This document shows, in pieces, positions 1 through 9,814 of a stretch of DNA of 64,000 bases (positions are counted from its first letter, which is position 1; each line of letters opens with the position of its first letter). The notes under the pieces were generated by a model that had not been told where the DNA came from, did not search any database, and was given only the letters and a program-made list of their open reading frames with translations. Source of the stretch: Prorocentrum cordatum (Eukaryota > Sar > Dinophyceae > Prorocentrales > Prorocentraceae); the NCBI GenBank assembly GCA_963575745.1, contig CAUYUJ010020252.1:83501-147500 (forward strand). Direction: 5' to 3'. A program made the position numbers and the translations under genes.

Positions 1-1043
1 TCGTCCCGCTCCCTCCGCCTTCGTCCTCGCTCGGCGCAGGCAGGGGGGGTCAGCACAGCCATTTCCTGCGAGGTCGGCACGCGCGAGCAGAGAAAGGAAC
101 CGTTGTGTTTCTCCGCTGCTTCCCTTTCCCTCTTCCCTCCTCCGTCCTCGTCTGCAGCGAGAGGGGGGGAAGGCTCGACGACGCTGGCGTCGTGCGTGCC
201 CGTCCCTGCGCACAAAAAGCGCTCACTGAGCAGAGCAGCACGGGCAACGCAGAGGCGACGAGGAGGACGAGGAAGTAGGAGGGGAAGGAAGGATCATGGG
301 AGGAGGAGTAGGAGGAGGAGGAGGAGGAGACATAAACTCAAGCGGTTAAGAGGGGGTGCCCCATTCAACATGCAAGGAAAAGGGGGGACCGACCCAAACA
401 AGCTGAGGCTCGGGGCACGGGCTCAAAGCTTACAGGTGTCACACCTGGCCTGCTGCCGACGCGGCTGCAGCGTTAGCCGCGCGAGCTGCATGGCCCAACG
501 CGACAGTTGCCAACCTCTCGCGGAGTCCAGGGCCCTGGGGCCCGATGGCACCTGCCCCTGGGCCTGGTTTCCGATAGGGTGGTGCCGTATTCTTCGTTAC
601 AAGCACGTAAACGCGCGTCCCCATACTTGGGGAACGTGCCTTGCCAAGAAAGTTCAAAAATGGTCAACCGTCTGAATGGCCTCTGTTGGGTCTGCCAGTG
701 CACGATTTGTGGACCCCCCTCGCAGGAACGTTATGCGAGAGCCCCCACACGAGGAGCAAATGAAGACGGAGCCCAGAGGTTCATCGTCGCTGCGCTCACA
801 GACCTCAGCCCACCAAAGGCGGTGACATCAAAACAACCAGGCCTCCCTGGGCTCCTCCTCCAGAGATCACGGGAGAAGAAGCCACCCGGACCGGACAATT
901 GGCGTTTATTGAACGGCCTTGGGCGTTTACCAAACAGCCTTGCCCCGTTGGATTCTTTCTCTGCATGCGTTTCCTAAACGGCTTCGCGTGTCGGGGATGG
1001 TTATTGTCGGGGGGGGGGACTTTCTGCCCCGTAAGAGAGTTCG
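1..1043. other. GC-rich unassigned sequence
   Basis: I see no recognisable gene, RNA or mobile element here. The open frames are rich in Arg, Ser, Gly and Pro and lack any domain signature. A short GGA-rich stretch lies near 295-330. It could be intron or intergenic DNA. Confidence 0.4.
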
Positions 1044-1322
1044 GGGCCTCGAGGGGCTCCCCACGGGGTGGATTCGAGCCCGCATCTCCCTCCGTTGCTG
1101 GCTCGTTTCCTTGGTTAAACCGAGGATTTGGAGGCGCTGACGTGGATGTCAAAAAACAATACATCAATAATATAAATACTAGTAATGAAAATCATACGAA
1201 TAATAATACGAATAATAATAAGAAGAAGAAGAAGAAGAATACGAATAAGACGACTAATACTAATAATAATAATAATAGTAGTAGTAATAATAATAATAGT
1301 AATAATAGTAATAATAATAATC

Positions 1323-1399
<77 letters not shown>

Positions 1400-1426
1400 C
1401 GGGCCTCGAGGGGCTCCCCACGGGGT
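1044..1426 (+). mobile_element. Putative retroposon with (TAA)n tail and 26-base flanking repeats
   Basis: An identical 26-base sequence occurs at 1044-1069 and 1401-1426. Between the copies is a short unique body (about 1070-1165) that begins with GGATTCGAGCCC, which resembles a tRNA B box, followed by an A/T-rich tract ending in pure TAA repeats (about 1324-1399). A long exact target duplication with a simple-repeat 3' tail is the usual signature of LINE-mobilised retroposons, so a tRNA-related SINE or a truncated LINE is likely. No convincing A box was found, so the tRNA origin is uncertain. Confidence 0.5.
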
Positions 1427-1616
1427 CTCCACGGGCCCCGGGGGCCCACGAGGGAGGGCAGCAGCTCGGGAGCCCAGGGGGGGCCTTCAGGGAAGGCGCG
1501 GTGGAGAGCCGTGTGGCAAGCCGTCGTGGTCGGGCCGCTGCCCGCCACCGGTAAAACCACCTGCTGGGAGGGCGCAGCTCGGGCCGCCCCCTCCAGCCAG
1601 CGACGCACACGCCACC

Positions 1617-1852
1617 AGGAGGGAGGGAAAGAGGGAGGAGGGAGGGGGGGGGGGAGGAGGGAGGAGGGGGAGGAGGAGGAGGGAGGAGGGAGGGAGGGAG
1701 GGAGGGAGGGAGGGAGGGTGGAGGAGGGAGGAGGGAGGGAGGGAGGGTGGAGGAGGGAGGGAGGGAGGGGAGGGAGGGAGGGAGGAGGAGGAGAGGAGGA
1801 GGGAGGAGGAGGAGGAGGAGGAGGAGGGAGGAGGACGAGGAGAGAGAGGAGG
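1617..1852. repeat. GGA/GGGA microsatellite tract
   Basis: Imperfect GGA and GGGA repeats with little other sequence. The long Gly/Arg/Glu open frames over it are artefacts of the triplet period. Confidence 0.9.
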
Positions 1853-1882
1853 CTGGGACGGTCTGCGTGCCTGTTCCCGCAG

Positions 1883-2200
1883 AGCTGTTGGTGCGTGGCC
1901 GGTCTTCTTCGAGCGGCCCCTACTTAGGGGGACAAAAAGTCACATAAACATGAAAATTCGGAGGTCCGCGCGGATTGCTCGGATCGGCGCTGGACCCCCC
2001 TCCCTGGCGCGCGGAGCGCACCAGGGGCGGCGCCAGAGGCGCCGCCGGGGGGCCTCAGCGCCGATCCGAGAAATCTGCGCGGACCTCCGAGCTTTAAGTT
2101 TATGTCATTGTTTGTTCCCCTACTATTGGGACTTGCGCGCGTCGGCCTCCACGAAGCGGGCCCCCCTCGAGGGCTTCCGCCACCTCCTCCAAGCACCAAT
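1883..2200 (+). other. Possible host exon interrupted by a foldback element
   Basis: A pyrimidine-containing stretch ends in CCCGCAG at 1882. The next bases read as ELLVRGRSSSSGPY, and coding-like sequence resumes after the foldback element with WDLRASASTKRAPLEG. The style resembles the other GC-rich host exons in the window. The exact borders and reading frame across the element are uncertain, and no homologue was identified. Confidence 0.25.
1925..2122. mobile_element. Foldback element, family D copy 1
   Basis: The termini are inverted copies of each other: TAGGGGGACAAA on the left and, read in reverse complement, TAGGGGAACAAA on the right. They are followed by arms that run on through the GGAGGTCCGCGCGGAT region into the GC-rich centre. 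Almost the whole 198 bases can fold into one hairpin. Related copies are at 15125-15390, about 49088-49272 and 62584-62722. TAGGG-type termini are common in hAT elements, but no clear target duplication was found. Confidence 0.7.
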
Positions 2201-2880
2201 GACACTTGGCCCGGTTCCAGTTACGGTCGGACCGAGGCAGCGATCGAGGTCGGTTCGGGGAGGGTACGCTAGCGTTCTTCGTGCTCGTTGGATTGTCTTG
2301 AACATCCTGGGGTAGGGTACTCTCCAGCGCTATTCAGTCTGGCCAGCGGAGGGTCTCATGTTCTTGAAGGATCTTATTATGTCCTAGGTCCGTCGACCCT
2401 GGGAGACGGGAAGCGACAGACACCTCTAGCTTTACAGTCTATCTGCATTTCCACGCCGCTCTCGATGATGGCGCGGGATCATGGTAGCCGTACCGCAAAA
2501 GCTTTCCCCGTCCCGAGTTGACCTGGTCTGGAGCCTCAAGCAGAACCACCCCATCGAGGCCATGCAGGAGATCCCCATGGTGGTTGATCCTAGTTGTTAC
2601 AAGTTCCCGTTCGGTGCACGAGCCCCTCTGCCTACGGACACGCCGCTTCAAGCCGCCACGGAATTTAGCGAAGGGAATGGAGGGGAGGAGAGCGGAGGGA
2701 GCGGAAATGTATGGATCGTAAATGTTGTGATCTGGTCGTCGGCAGCCCCCTTTCCACAAGCTCACAGGTCGCGTCCGCTGAGCTGGGGCGCTCTACACTG
2801 ATCTCGCGGTCCAACTTCGAGCTTAGGGGAAGTTGGGAGGGTCAGATTCAGGGGATTCATGTTTATCCACCTAGGGTTCG
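2201..2880. other. Unassigned sequence
   Basis: Moderate-GC sequence with no recognisable gene or repeat family. Open frames on both strands are short and without known motifs. Confidence 0.35.
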
Positions 2881-3020
2881 GTCGGGCCTGTCCCCCTACA
2901 CGGGGATTTTCGACGAAAAATAAAAAATACCCCAGAAATGCACCAAAAAGACCAAAACATGTTCAAAAAATAGTCCCCAGACTATTTTTTGATTATTTTT
3001 TAGGGGTATTTTTTATGAGG
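2881..3020 (+). mobile_element. Family A inverted-repeat element, left part only
   Basis: It starts with the family A terminus GTCGGGCCTGTCCCCCTACA, then a short palindrome TTTTCGACGAAAA and the typical A/T-rich interior ending in a T-rich stretch. The expected right terminus is not found nearby, so this is a broken copy about 300 bases upstream of LINE-1. Confidence 0.65.
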
Positions 3021-3126
3021 ACTCCTTGGGGCCCATGCAGAGCAGCTCCCGTCGTAAAACACCCAACCCCCCTAGGCCTTGGTCCTTTTTGTCCTCGTGG
3101 CACTGCCGCCTTGCACTCGACACTAT

Positions 3127-3197
3127 GAGGAGGTCCTCCTGCCCCTCCTCCTCCCACTCCTCCTCCTCCTCCTCCTCCTCCTCCTCCTCCTCCTCCC
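3127..3197. repeat. TCC microsatellite
   Basis: A run of CTC/TCC triplets just upstream of LINE-1. LINE-3 also begins just downstream of a TCC tract. Confidence 0.9.
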
Positions 3198-3326
3198 CTC
3201 CTCCAGCCAGCTCGGCACAGAAAGGATGCTGCCTGGCCGACCCCCTGCACTCACGTTCTATCCATACTGTATGTTACTCTCATGTCGCTGAGGTGTTCCA
3301 GCTTCTGGCGACTCGCTTGCGCAGTC

Positions 3327-6300
3327 ATGTCTACTTTTCCTTTGACGATTGGTTCCTACAATCCCATGCAGTCCGCCTCCCTCGACAGGTTGACTGACAT
3401 TGCGGACCGCACGAAGAATTTCGACGGCATAGCTCTCATCGGCACTCGCAGCAAGGCCACCCGAGGAACGTCTCTTCGGAAGCGGCAGGTGGGAAATAGG
3501 GTGGTCATCGAGGCGGGCTGGACGACAGGTGAGCTAACTAACTTGCATTGTGGTGTCTCTATCATGTGGGGAGCTCGGGTGAAGGCTGAGCATCTAATAC
3601 GCACAGAGTGCTCTCCCTCTTTGATTGGCGGTCGCGGGCTCTTGTGCCGTGCACGCTCTGGCAGATATGATGTGACGATTATTGCACTCTACTTTCCTCC
3701 CAAACCCAAGTATACGCATGAGTGGACACGATATCGACGTACCGTGAATGAGTTGATTGCATGGCTGGCTCCCCGTCTTGCATCGCTACCTCAGCGTACG
3801 ACTCCATTTGTATGTGCTGATGTCAACGATGGTATGGGGCTTATCCAGATGAATGGTCAGTGGGTTTCTGATGAATTGATGGTGGTCAGGCCTGAGAATG
3901 CTACACGAGGGGTCTTTGCAGGGGCTGAGCTGGCAAAACTGTTTCATCTTCACGGATTGCAGGTGGCGAATAGCTACAAAGGCTTCAGCCCCACGTATTA
4001 TGGCCCACGCGGTGAATCTAGCTGGATTGACATTATTGCGGCGCCGGTTGCCCTTGTTCAGCATAGTCGGAGTGCTGGCCCGCTTCACCGTCTGAGCAGG
4101 GAACTCCAGTATGTACGACGACGTGCAGTATCTGATCATTTGTTTATCCACATGGGTCTTGATTATATACTGGATCCTCAGGCGGTCAGTGTCTCTGTGG
4201 AACGTCCACGATGGGATCTCGATACTTTGATGCTGGCGCTGCGCAAGGGCATCGGCAGGAGAGACTTCTTGGAGGCAGTCGAGGCGCGCATCCATGGCGA
4301 TTCTGAGTTGTGTGATCGTCTGCTTTCCCTGCCCACGGCTGACCAGGCGTTTGATTATTTGAATGATATGCTGATCCAGATTGGCCAGCAGTTCTTTGGT
4401 GCTGAGGCGCGTCCGAGACATCCGATGGCTCATGAACGACGGGCTCTGCTGGATCGACGGCGCGAGCTTCGCATGGGACTTGCATGTGCTGTGAGTGAGG
4501 ATGAGGAGCAGCAGATAGTGCAGCAGCTTTCTGAGCTTTCTCGCCAGAATGGCAAACGTCTCCGACGCGAGGCGCGTGCTCGGCAGCAGCAGCTAACCGA
4601 GGAGATACACGAGCTCTGGAGGGAGCGACGACTCGCCGAAGCCTCTCGACTCTGTCGACGCGTAGGAGGTACTCGATTCGGACCGAAACGACGCGATTAT
4701 CTTTCGATACGAGGAGTAGTGGCTAGTGCGTCTGAGCTTGCTGCCGATTTTTCGCGTCCTGGAGCTGAGGGGGGAGTGGGAGCTACGCAGATACCACACT
4801 GGGAGGGATGGAGAGATTGGCTTCTGTCTCGTGCGCTACCTCATGCTGAACCTACATATGCGGAGCGCAAAGCTGCCAGCCTTGACCTCAAAGGAATCCG
4901 TCGGGCCCTCCTGAAAGCTGGAAAGCGTCGTGCTGGGCCCTCCTGGGCCCCTCCCCTGGAGCTATGGTGGCTGGTTTTGCACCCGCTCAAGAATTGCAAG
5001 GTGAAAATGGCTGGTCTTGGTGCATCGAAAGAAGGGCTGCGTCTTCCTGAGTTCCAGAAGTTTGTCTTCGGGAGTCTGGCGAGGATTCGGAGTTCGGGCT
5101 GGGCACCTATCAGATGGCACTGTAGTGAAGGGGCTCCTCTTCCTAAGCCTGATGGGAAAACTCGATGGGTCCACCTCTTAGATCTCATGGGCAAGCTCTT
5201 CATGACTAGTTTGATGCACCAGCGTGGGCCAGGGTTTTTTGGCGACTGTGATCACGGATTTGCACCGTATCATAGGCGAGAGGAGGCGCAGCTTGTACAG
5301 AATATTAGTGGATATCGTCTGTGGCGTGAAGGTCTCTCGCACGTGACGAACGCGCATGACCTCGCCAACGCGTTCAGCTCGAGTAGTTGGGAATCTATGC
5401 GAACGGCAATTTCATGCATGGTCTGGACAGAGTCCTTGGGATTCGGGGAGCAACGATACAGGTGGGCAGTGATTCAGCTTCGGGGTTCTGATGAGCAGGT
5501 GACGTTACGACCCAGCAGCGGGGGCCTCATGGGAGACGGATTTGCCGTTCGCTCGTTCGTGCACACGTTCTCGCCTGCTGTTGAGCGCTGGCGTGAGGCC
5601 CAGCACCAGTGGGATCGCTACTCTCGTTATTTGCATGTCCGCTGCCCCGTGTCTGGCACGATGCAGGACCTGTCCCTAACTAAGTACGCGGATGATTTGA
5701 CTAAGAAGCTGGTGGGAGGGAGGTTCACTAGTCTACGGGAGCTTATCGAGCTTAGCCGACGTAGTAATGATGATCTAGACGAATCTCTCCTACGGGATGG
5801 GTACAAGCAGAATCTTAGCAAGCAGGATACGTTGGTATGTCTAGTGGGGAGGGGCTCTTCTGAGGCACTTCGACTTCTGCGCGAAGGTGCCCTGTCTTTC
5901 CCTGGGCGTGCCGCGCAGATTATTAAATGGCTAGGCTTCCACGTGTCTGCTCAGCCTCATCGGTATGCTGTCGAACTAAAAGCAAGATGTAACGCAATGC
6001 AGTCTGGTTTTTACTCCATGGGGATTTTCTGGCAACTTCCTGGGATACCGCATCGATTGCGACGCTGTCTTTTCATGAGCAAGGTTTATAATGCAGGACT
6101 CTCTGGGACTGAGGCGCATGTGCCTACTGGTACAGAATATCGGAGGCTGACGAATCAGATTGCATCCTTTGCTCGGCGTGCTATGCGTGGTGATGCGTTT
6201 GATCCACACGCTGAGCGCCATCCTCGTTCTCTCTCTAATGCAGATGTGCTGGCCTACTGGCGGCTGGCGTCTCCCGAGCTGGAAGCTCGTATTCGGCGAC

Positions 6301-7769
6301 TACGGTTCTTGCAGGAACTGGTACGTCGGCCGCAGTTTCACAAACAAGTCATTGCAGCGCTCTTCGCTACTGTTGGAAAATGGCACTCGTTTCGGGGAAA
6401 TGGTTGTCTAGGTCCTGAGGCTCATCCCTGGGTAAAGATGTATTGGGACGACGTGGAGGCCCTGGGAGTCCTTGGAGAGGGCCCTGACCTGCTCGCTCTT
6501 CTTGATGGGCGTTTTCTGGAGCTGTTTCGGTCGGAGGAGGCGGGGGAGAAGTTTATGAGTATTGATGTTCGTGAGCTTCGGAGTAGATCCTTAGCTGTAG
6601 CCGTACCCCCTCCTGAACATGTTCCTGGTCCTGGACCCGAGCCTGAATTTACCCCTAGCGTGATCGAAATCGAGAAACAGTATAAGTGCATGATGTGTGA
6701 CAGCAGTGGCAGCATTTGTGGAGCTATCTTACCAGACCGACGTGCAGTACACACCCATATTATAGCTAGACACGGAAATCAAGCTCTATCGAGTATACTG
6801 AGTGTCTCAAACCAATGCTGTGTGTGTCTTACCACGTTCGCCTCACGGACAATATGTCGGCGACATCTGCGTGATTCGTTAGACCGAGGATTCTGTAGTG
6901 ATGTACAAGTCCGACACCTTCAGCCTCCGAGTATCCCTTCGTCGTACCAGTGTCCAATATGTGTTTTCTATGGTCGCAGCTTTGAGGCTCTTCAGAGTCA
7001 TCTGAGAACACACCTTGATCCTTGTCCTGAGCCCCACCCTCCTTGGCTTCGAAGTCGCGGCGCCCATGAGCATGGACAAGCGCCCCGCCTGGATGCTCGA
7101 GGCCCCGACGCAGGTGGAGGACGGCAGCGGCGAGCCAGCAGCCAAGAGAGCGGCTTCCGCAGCGAAGGTCGTCGAGGCCGCCAAGAAGCAGGCTGGAGGG
7201 CAGGGGGACATCCTGAAGCAGCTCGTGATCATTCTCACGAAGCTGTCTCTCACCAATGCCGCAGAGTTGAGGGACATCTGCGGCGTCGTTTTTTTTTCAC
7301 CTTCCTGGTTCCGATGGAGAATGTCGCGGCCAAGGCCGCCAAGGCAGCCGGCGTCGAGTATCACGCCACCGTGCAGTCCTTGAAGGAGAACGGCGGCGAC
7401 GGGTCCTCTCTCGGCCCCCCGTTTCTGCAGGTGTGGGCGGCACTGATTCAAGCCGCAGGGCAGGATCCTCAGTGCCCCGAGGATTGCAAAAAGTGTTTCT
7501 TGGCGTATTGGAACGATGTCGTGTTGCAGCGAGATCTCATGGCGCTCGCGGACGAGGCGCGGGCTTGTCGCATCAGAGTCACACGCAAGCAAGAGCAGAA
7601 GTCAGAGAAGTTCAGGTTGACGTTTGCGGTGGACTCTCGAGTGCCCGATCTCGAGCGCTATCTTGTTCAGTACTTGAAGACGGTGGGCGGAGAGCGCAAG
7701 GTGGGAGCGGCTCCACGTGGGGCCCTGGAGAGAGACGCGTCGAAGTTGTTGGATCGGATCACACGCTGA
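3327..7769 (+). CDS. LINE-1 endonuclease/reverse transcriptase polyprotein
   Basis: This is the main protein of a non-LTR retrotransposon, about 1480 residues from the ATG at 3327, which lies just before the endonuclease fold. An earlier in-frame start at 3282 adds only 15 residues. Residues 1-275 read as an APE-like endonuclease: ADVN at 164-167, WID at 233-235 and SDH at 269-271. The usual metal-binding Glu after the second strand is replaced by Gly39 (ALIGTR). Reverse transcriptase follows, with motif A Asp678 (DLANAF), a GGLMGD motif B equivalent and YADD at 787-790. Three C2H2-like zinc fingers span about 1121-1233. No RNase H was seen. From about 7020 the conserved protein appears to move to the +1 frame (ORF-C) and to return to this frame after a run of nine T at 7289-7297. 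The frame has no stop before 7767, so LINE-1 may be fairly intact. Confidence 0.85.
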   Translation: MSTFPLTIGSYNPMQSASLDRLTDIADRTKNFDGIALIGTRSKATRGTSLRKRQVGNRVVIEAGWTTGELTNLHCGVSIMWGARVKAEHLIRTECSPSLIGGRGLLCRARSGRYDVTIIALYFPPKPKYTHEWTRYRRTVNELIAWLAPRLASLPQRTTPFVCADVNDGMGLIQMNGQWVSDELMVVRPENATRGVFAGAELAKLFHLHGLQVANSYKGFSPTYYGPRGESSWIDIIAAPVALVQHSRSAGPLHRLSRELQYVRRRAVSDHLFIHMGLDYILDPQAVSVSVERPRWDLDTLMLALRKGIGRRDFLEAVEARIHGDSELCDRLLSLPTADQAFDYLNDMLIQIGQQFFGAEARPRHPMAHERRALLDRRRELRMGLACAVSEDEEQQIVQQLSELSRQNGKRLRREARARQQQLTEEIHELWRERRLAEASRLCRRVGGTRFGPKRRDYLSIRGVVASASELAADFSRPGAEGGVGATQIPHWEGWRDWLLSRALPHAEPTYAERKAASLDLKGIRRALLKAGKRRAGPSWAPPLELWWLVLHPLKNCKVKMAGLGASKEGLRLPEFQKFVFGSLARIRSSGWAPIRWHCSEGAPLPKPDGKTRWVHLLDLMGKLFMTSLMHQRGPGFFGDCDHGFAPYHRREEAQLVQNISGYRLWREGLSHVTNAHDLANAFSSSSWESMRTAISCMVWTESLGFGEQRYRWAVIQLRGSDEQVTLRPSSGGLMGDGFAVRSFVHTFSPAVERWREAQHQWDRYSRYLHVRCPVSGTMQDLSLTKYADDLTKKLVGGRFTSLRELIELSRRSNDDLDESLLRDGYKQNLSKQDTLVCLVGRGSSEALRLLREGALSFPGRAAQIIKWLGFHVSAQPHRYAVELKARCNAMQSGFYSMGIFWQLPGIPHRLRRCLFMSKVYNAGLSGTEAHVPTGTEYRRLTNQIASFARRAMRGDAFDPHAERHPRSLSNADVLAYWRLASPELEARIRRLRFLQELVRRPQFHKQVIAALFATVGKWHSFRGNGCLGPEAHPWVKMYWDDVEALGVLGEGPDLLALLDGRFLELFRSEEAGEKFMSIDVRELRSRSLAVAVPPPEHVPGPGPEPEFTPSVIEIEKQYKCMMCDSSGSICGAILPDRRAVHTHIIARHGNQALSSILSVSNQCCVCLTTFASRTICRRHLRDSLDRGFCSDVQVRHLQPPSIPSSYQCPICVFYGRSFEALQSHLRTHLDPCPEPHPPWLRSRGAHEHGQAPRLDARGPDAGGGRQRRASSQESGFRSEGRRGRQEAGWRAGGHPEAARDHSHEAVSHQCRRVEGHLRRRFFFTFLVPMENVAAKAAKAAGVEYHATVQSLKENGGDGSSLGPPFLQVWAALIQAAGQDPQCPEDCKKCFLAYWNDVVLQRDLMALADEARACRIRVTRKQEQKSEKFRLTFAVDSRVPDLERYLVQYLKTVGGERKVGAAPRGALERDASKLLDRITR
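7066..7769 (+). CDS. LINE-1 ORF-C, unknown conserved domain, with a -1 shift
   Basis: The ATG at 7066 opens a frame +1 relative to the reverse transcriptase. It reads as an Ala/Lys-rich stretch followed by a hydrophobic segment ending LTKLSLTNAAELRDIC. At the T9 run (7289-7297) similarity to LINE-2 continues only after a -1 shift, back in the reverse transcriptase frame, through ...TFLVP to a C-terminus with GAAPRG followed by ALERDASKLLD, ending at 7769. The product would be about 234 residues. LINE-2 and LINE-3 carry recognisable relatives, with GPP near the middle and G(A/V)xPxG near the end. Function is unknown. The shift may be programmed slippage, an indel in this copy or a sequencing error. 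Confidence 0.6.
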
Positions 7770-8188
7770 GCGGAGTGAGTAGGAGGACAGCAAGCGGAGA
7801 TGAGCAACAGTATGGAGTGGGGGACGTGGGAGCTGGGACGGTGGGTGGCGGGGAGGAGAAGGCAGAGGAGCGGCGTTTGGCTGCCGCTGCGAACGCCCGA
7901 GCTGTGGCCCAGTTCTCTCGCGAGATATCGCGACGACCGACGCTGGCGAATTCGGTTCGTCTCAGAGAGTTGGCGGCTAGAGGGGCCCTCAGTCTCCGAC
8001 CTCCCCCCCCTCCTCCGAGTGCTGCTGCTGCTATTGCTTCCTCCTCGTCCTCGGGGGCCCCTCAGCCTTTTAGACTTGCCGAAAATCATGTCCTGGAGGG
8101 AGTCTCTGGAGACTCGCGCCAGTTTATGGCCCAGGGACGCCGAGTTTCAAGACCAAAACCTAAGCCGCGGGCGAAGTCTCGGGGGTAA
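7770..8188 (+). CDS. LINE-1 short third ORF (tail)
   Basis: After the ORF-C stop, the -1 frame stays open to the stop before 8189. It reads EERRLAAAANARAVAQFSRE and later a basic end PKPKPRAKSRG. No clear ATG starts it near 7770. LINE-2 and LINE-3 also have a short ORF in the -1 frame after ORF-C, which is the main support. The overlapping frame starting with ATG at 7800 looks less natural. Confidence 0.3.
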
Positions 8189-8426
8189 TTTTTTACTTTT
8201 TTTGTAGGGCCTCGAAGGCCGTCTGATTGGTGAGTTTGAGTCGTGCCACCGCCCCCCTTGAGCGCGTACGCCCGCGCCGCAGGGCGGGTTGGGGCCCGAG
8301 CACTCGGCCGTGCCTGCAGAGGCTGGATGCCGTGTGAAGCTGCCTGCGAAGGCCACTCAGGGGCCAACTTTTTGCTGCCATGAGGTGACTCGTGGACACG
8401 GCCCCCCAGAGTCGATCTGATCTGAT

Positions 8427-8592
8427 CTCCTCCTCCTCCTCCTCCTCTCCTCTCCTCCTCCTCCTCCTCCTCCTCCTCCTCCTCCTCCTCCTCCTCCTCC
8501 TCCTCCTCCTCCTCCTCCTCCTCCTCCTCCTCCTCCTCCCAATCCTCCCCCTCCTCCTCCTCCTTCTCCTCCTCCTCCTCCTCCTCCTCCTC
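8427..8592. repeat. TCC microsatellite
   Basis: Long, nearly pure TCC tract with a few interruptions. It creates leucine, proline, serine, arginine and glycine repeat frames on both strands that are not genes. Confidence 0.95.
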
Positions 8593-9532
8593 CGGCTCCT
8601 CCTTGACCTACATCCTCCATGTTGTTTTGTTTCCCTGAGACCCGACGGGGCGAAGAGAAAAGTTTGGACAACGTGCAGAAAACACGACCCGAGCCCCAGA
8701 CCCCCTCTCTTTGCGCCACTCTTCAAGCCGGAACGATCCGTGAGGCTCCCGGGGCCCGAAGCCTGGCGAGAACACCCGGCTCGAAAACAAACAAAATGAG
8801 ACGCCGGAATCAATCTCAGGCCTCCACCTCTCCTCCCATCCCTCCGAATCTTTCCCCTGTGCTCCTGCAGTCTTTCCCCTGCTCATTCTTCTCGTCAGAG
8901 GGGGGAGAGAATGGGAGAGAATTTGTTGTCTTGTTATCTTCCCTGCTCCCTGCCTTCGCCTCTTCCCTCTTCCTTCTTCTTTCTCCTTTCCCTTCCTTGT
9001 GGCCGGTGCGTTTTGCTTCTGGCGGGTCTGCCTCCTCCCCCTCTTTGTTTTTGCAGGTGGGTCCGAGGCTTTGCTTAGGATCCTTTGTCCATCCCCTAGC
9101 GGGGTCGGGACTACCCTCCCCCTCTTTCCTCTCTCTCCTCTGCTCCTCCCCCTGCTCCTCCCCTCTCTTTGCCCCCCGCGTTTGCGCGGTTCCGAATGGT
9201 GTCGCTCGTGCAGCTTCTCCCTTCCACAGCTTGAGGATTTAAATGGCTTCGAGCCCGTGGTGAAGGGTCACCGGTGCCACTGTTGCTAAATGGAGTGCTC
9301 ACTTGCGTGGTTGTTCGTGGAGTTGGGGCTCTCTTGCGCTGAAAAAAAGAGGAGAGAATCGGAATCGACCAAAAACAAGTGACACCACCCCACCTACGGC
9401 CCTCCATGATGCGCTACGGCCCAACGGGGGCCTCAGCGCATACACGCAACAGCCCACGCCAGATGTCCGGGTACACGGTAAGCCCACTGGAGCCGCAGGT
9501 GGGACGATGTCGTTTGTGTTCTGGTCCAGAGA
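8593..9532. other. Unassigned sequence, pyrimidine-rich
   Basis: Pyrimidine-rich stretches near 8810-8990 and 9110-9180. No supported gene or RNA. This could be intron. Confidence 0.35.
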
Positions 9533-9630
9533 AGAGCAGGGGGGGAGCTCCTCGCCGGGAGGTGGGCCACGCCGCTGGACGGCTTCTTCGAGCGCGCGGA
9601 GGACAGGGATGCTTCCCAGCGTCGGGGAGG
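9533..9630 (+). other. Possible short host exon
   Basis: One frame reads EEQGGELLAGRWATPLDGFF and continues as a charged, coding-like stretch before a GGA tract (about 9635-9710). No recognised domain. Borders are guesses. Confidence 0.2.
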
Positions 9631-9710
9631 AGGGAAGGCAAGAGGAGGGAGGGAGGGAGGGAGGGAGGGGGGAGGGGGCAGGAGGAAGAGGAGGAGGAGG
9701 AGAAGGAGGA

Positions 9711-9800
9711 CCAGTGTAAATTTAAGAGCCATCAGCGATGTTGGAATGCACTCTCCCTCCAAGCTCCCTCTTCATAGGCCCCTACAACGGTTCATTTTCA
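9711..9800 (+). repeat. Dispersed repeat, copy 1
   Basis: This segment, including the string CTCCCTCTTCATAGGCCCCT, recurs with small changes at 26310-26398. Both copies follow a GGA tract. Confidence 0.7.
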
Positions 9801-9814
9801 TTCAGGGATCTGGC

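Noticed and set aside
1883-2122. 8-base target duplication CCCCTACT around foldback copy D1
   Set aside because: The right-hand match overlaps the terminal GGGG of the inverted repeat, so it cannot be told apart from the element end.
8427-8592. Very long Leu, Pro, Ser, Gly or Arg open frames over TCC/GGA tracts (also 11367-11978, 24573-25185, 52300-52515, 63415-64000)
   Set aside because: Pure triplet repeats lack stops in several frames on both strands; there is no domain or start context.
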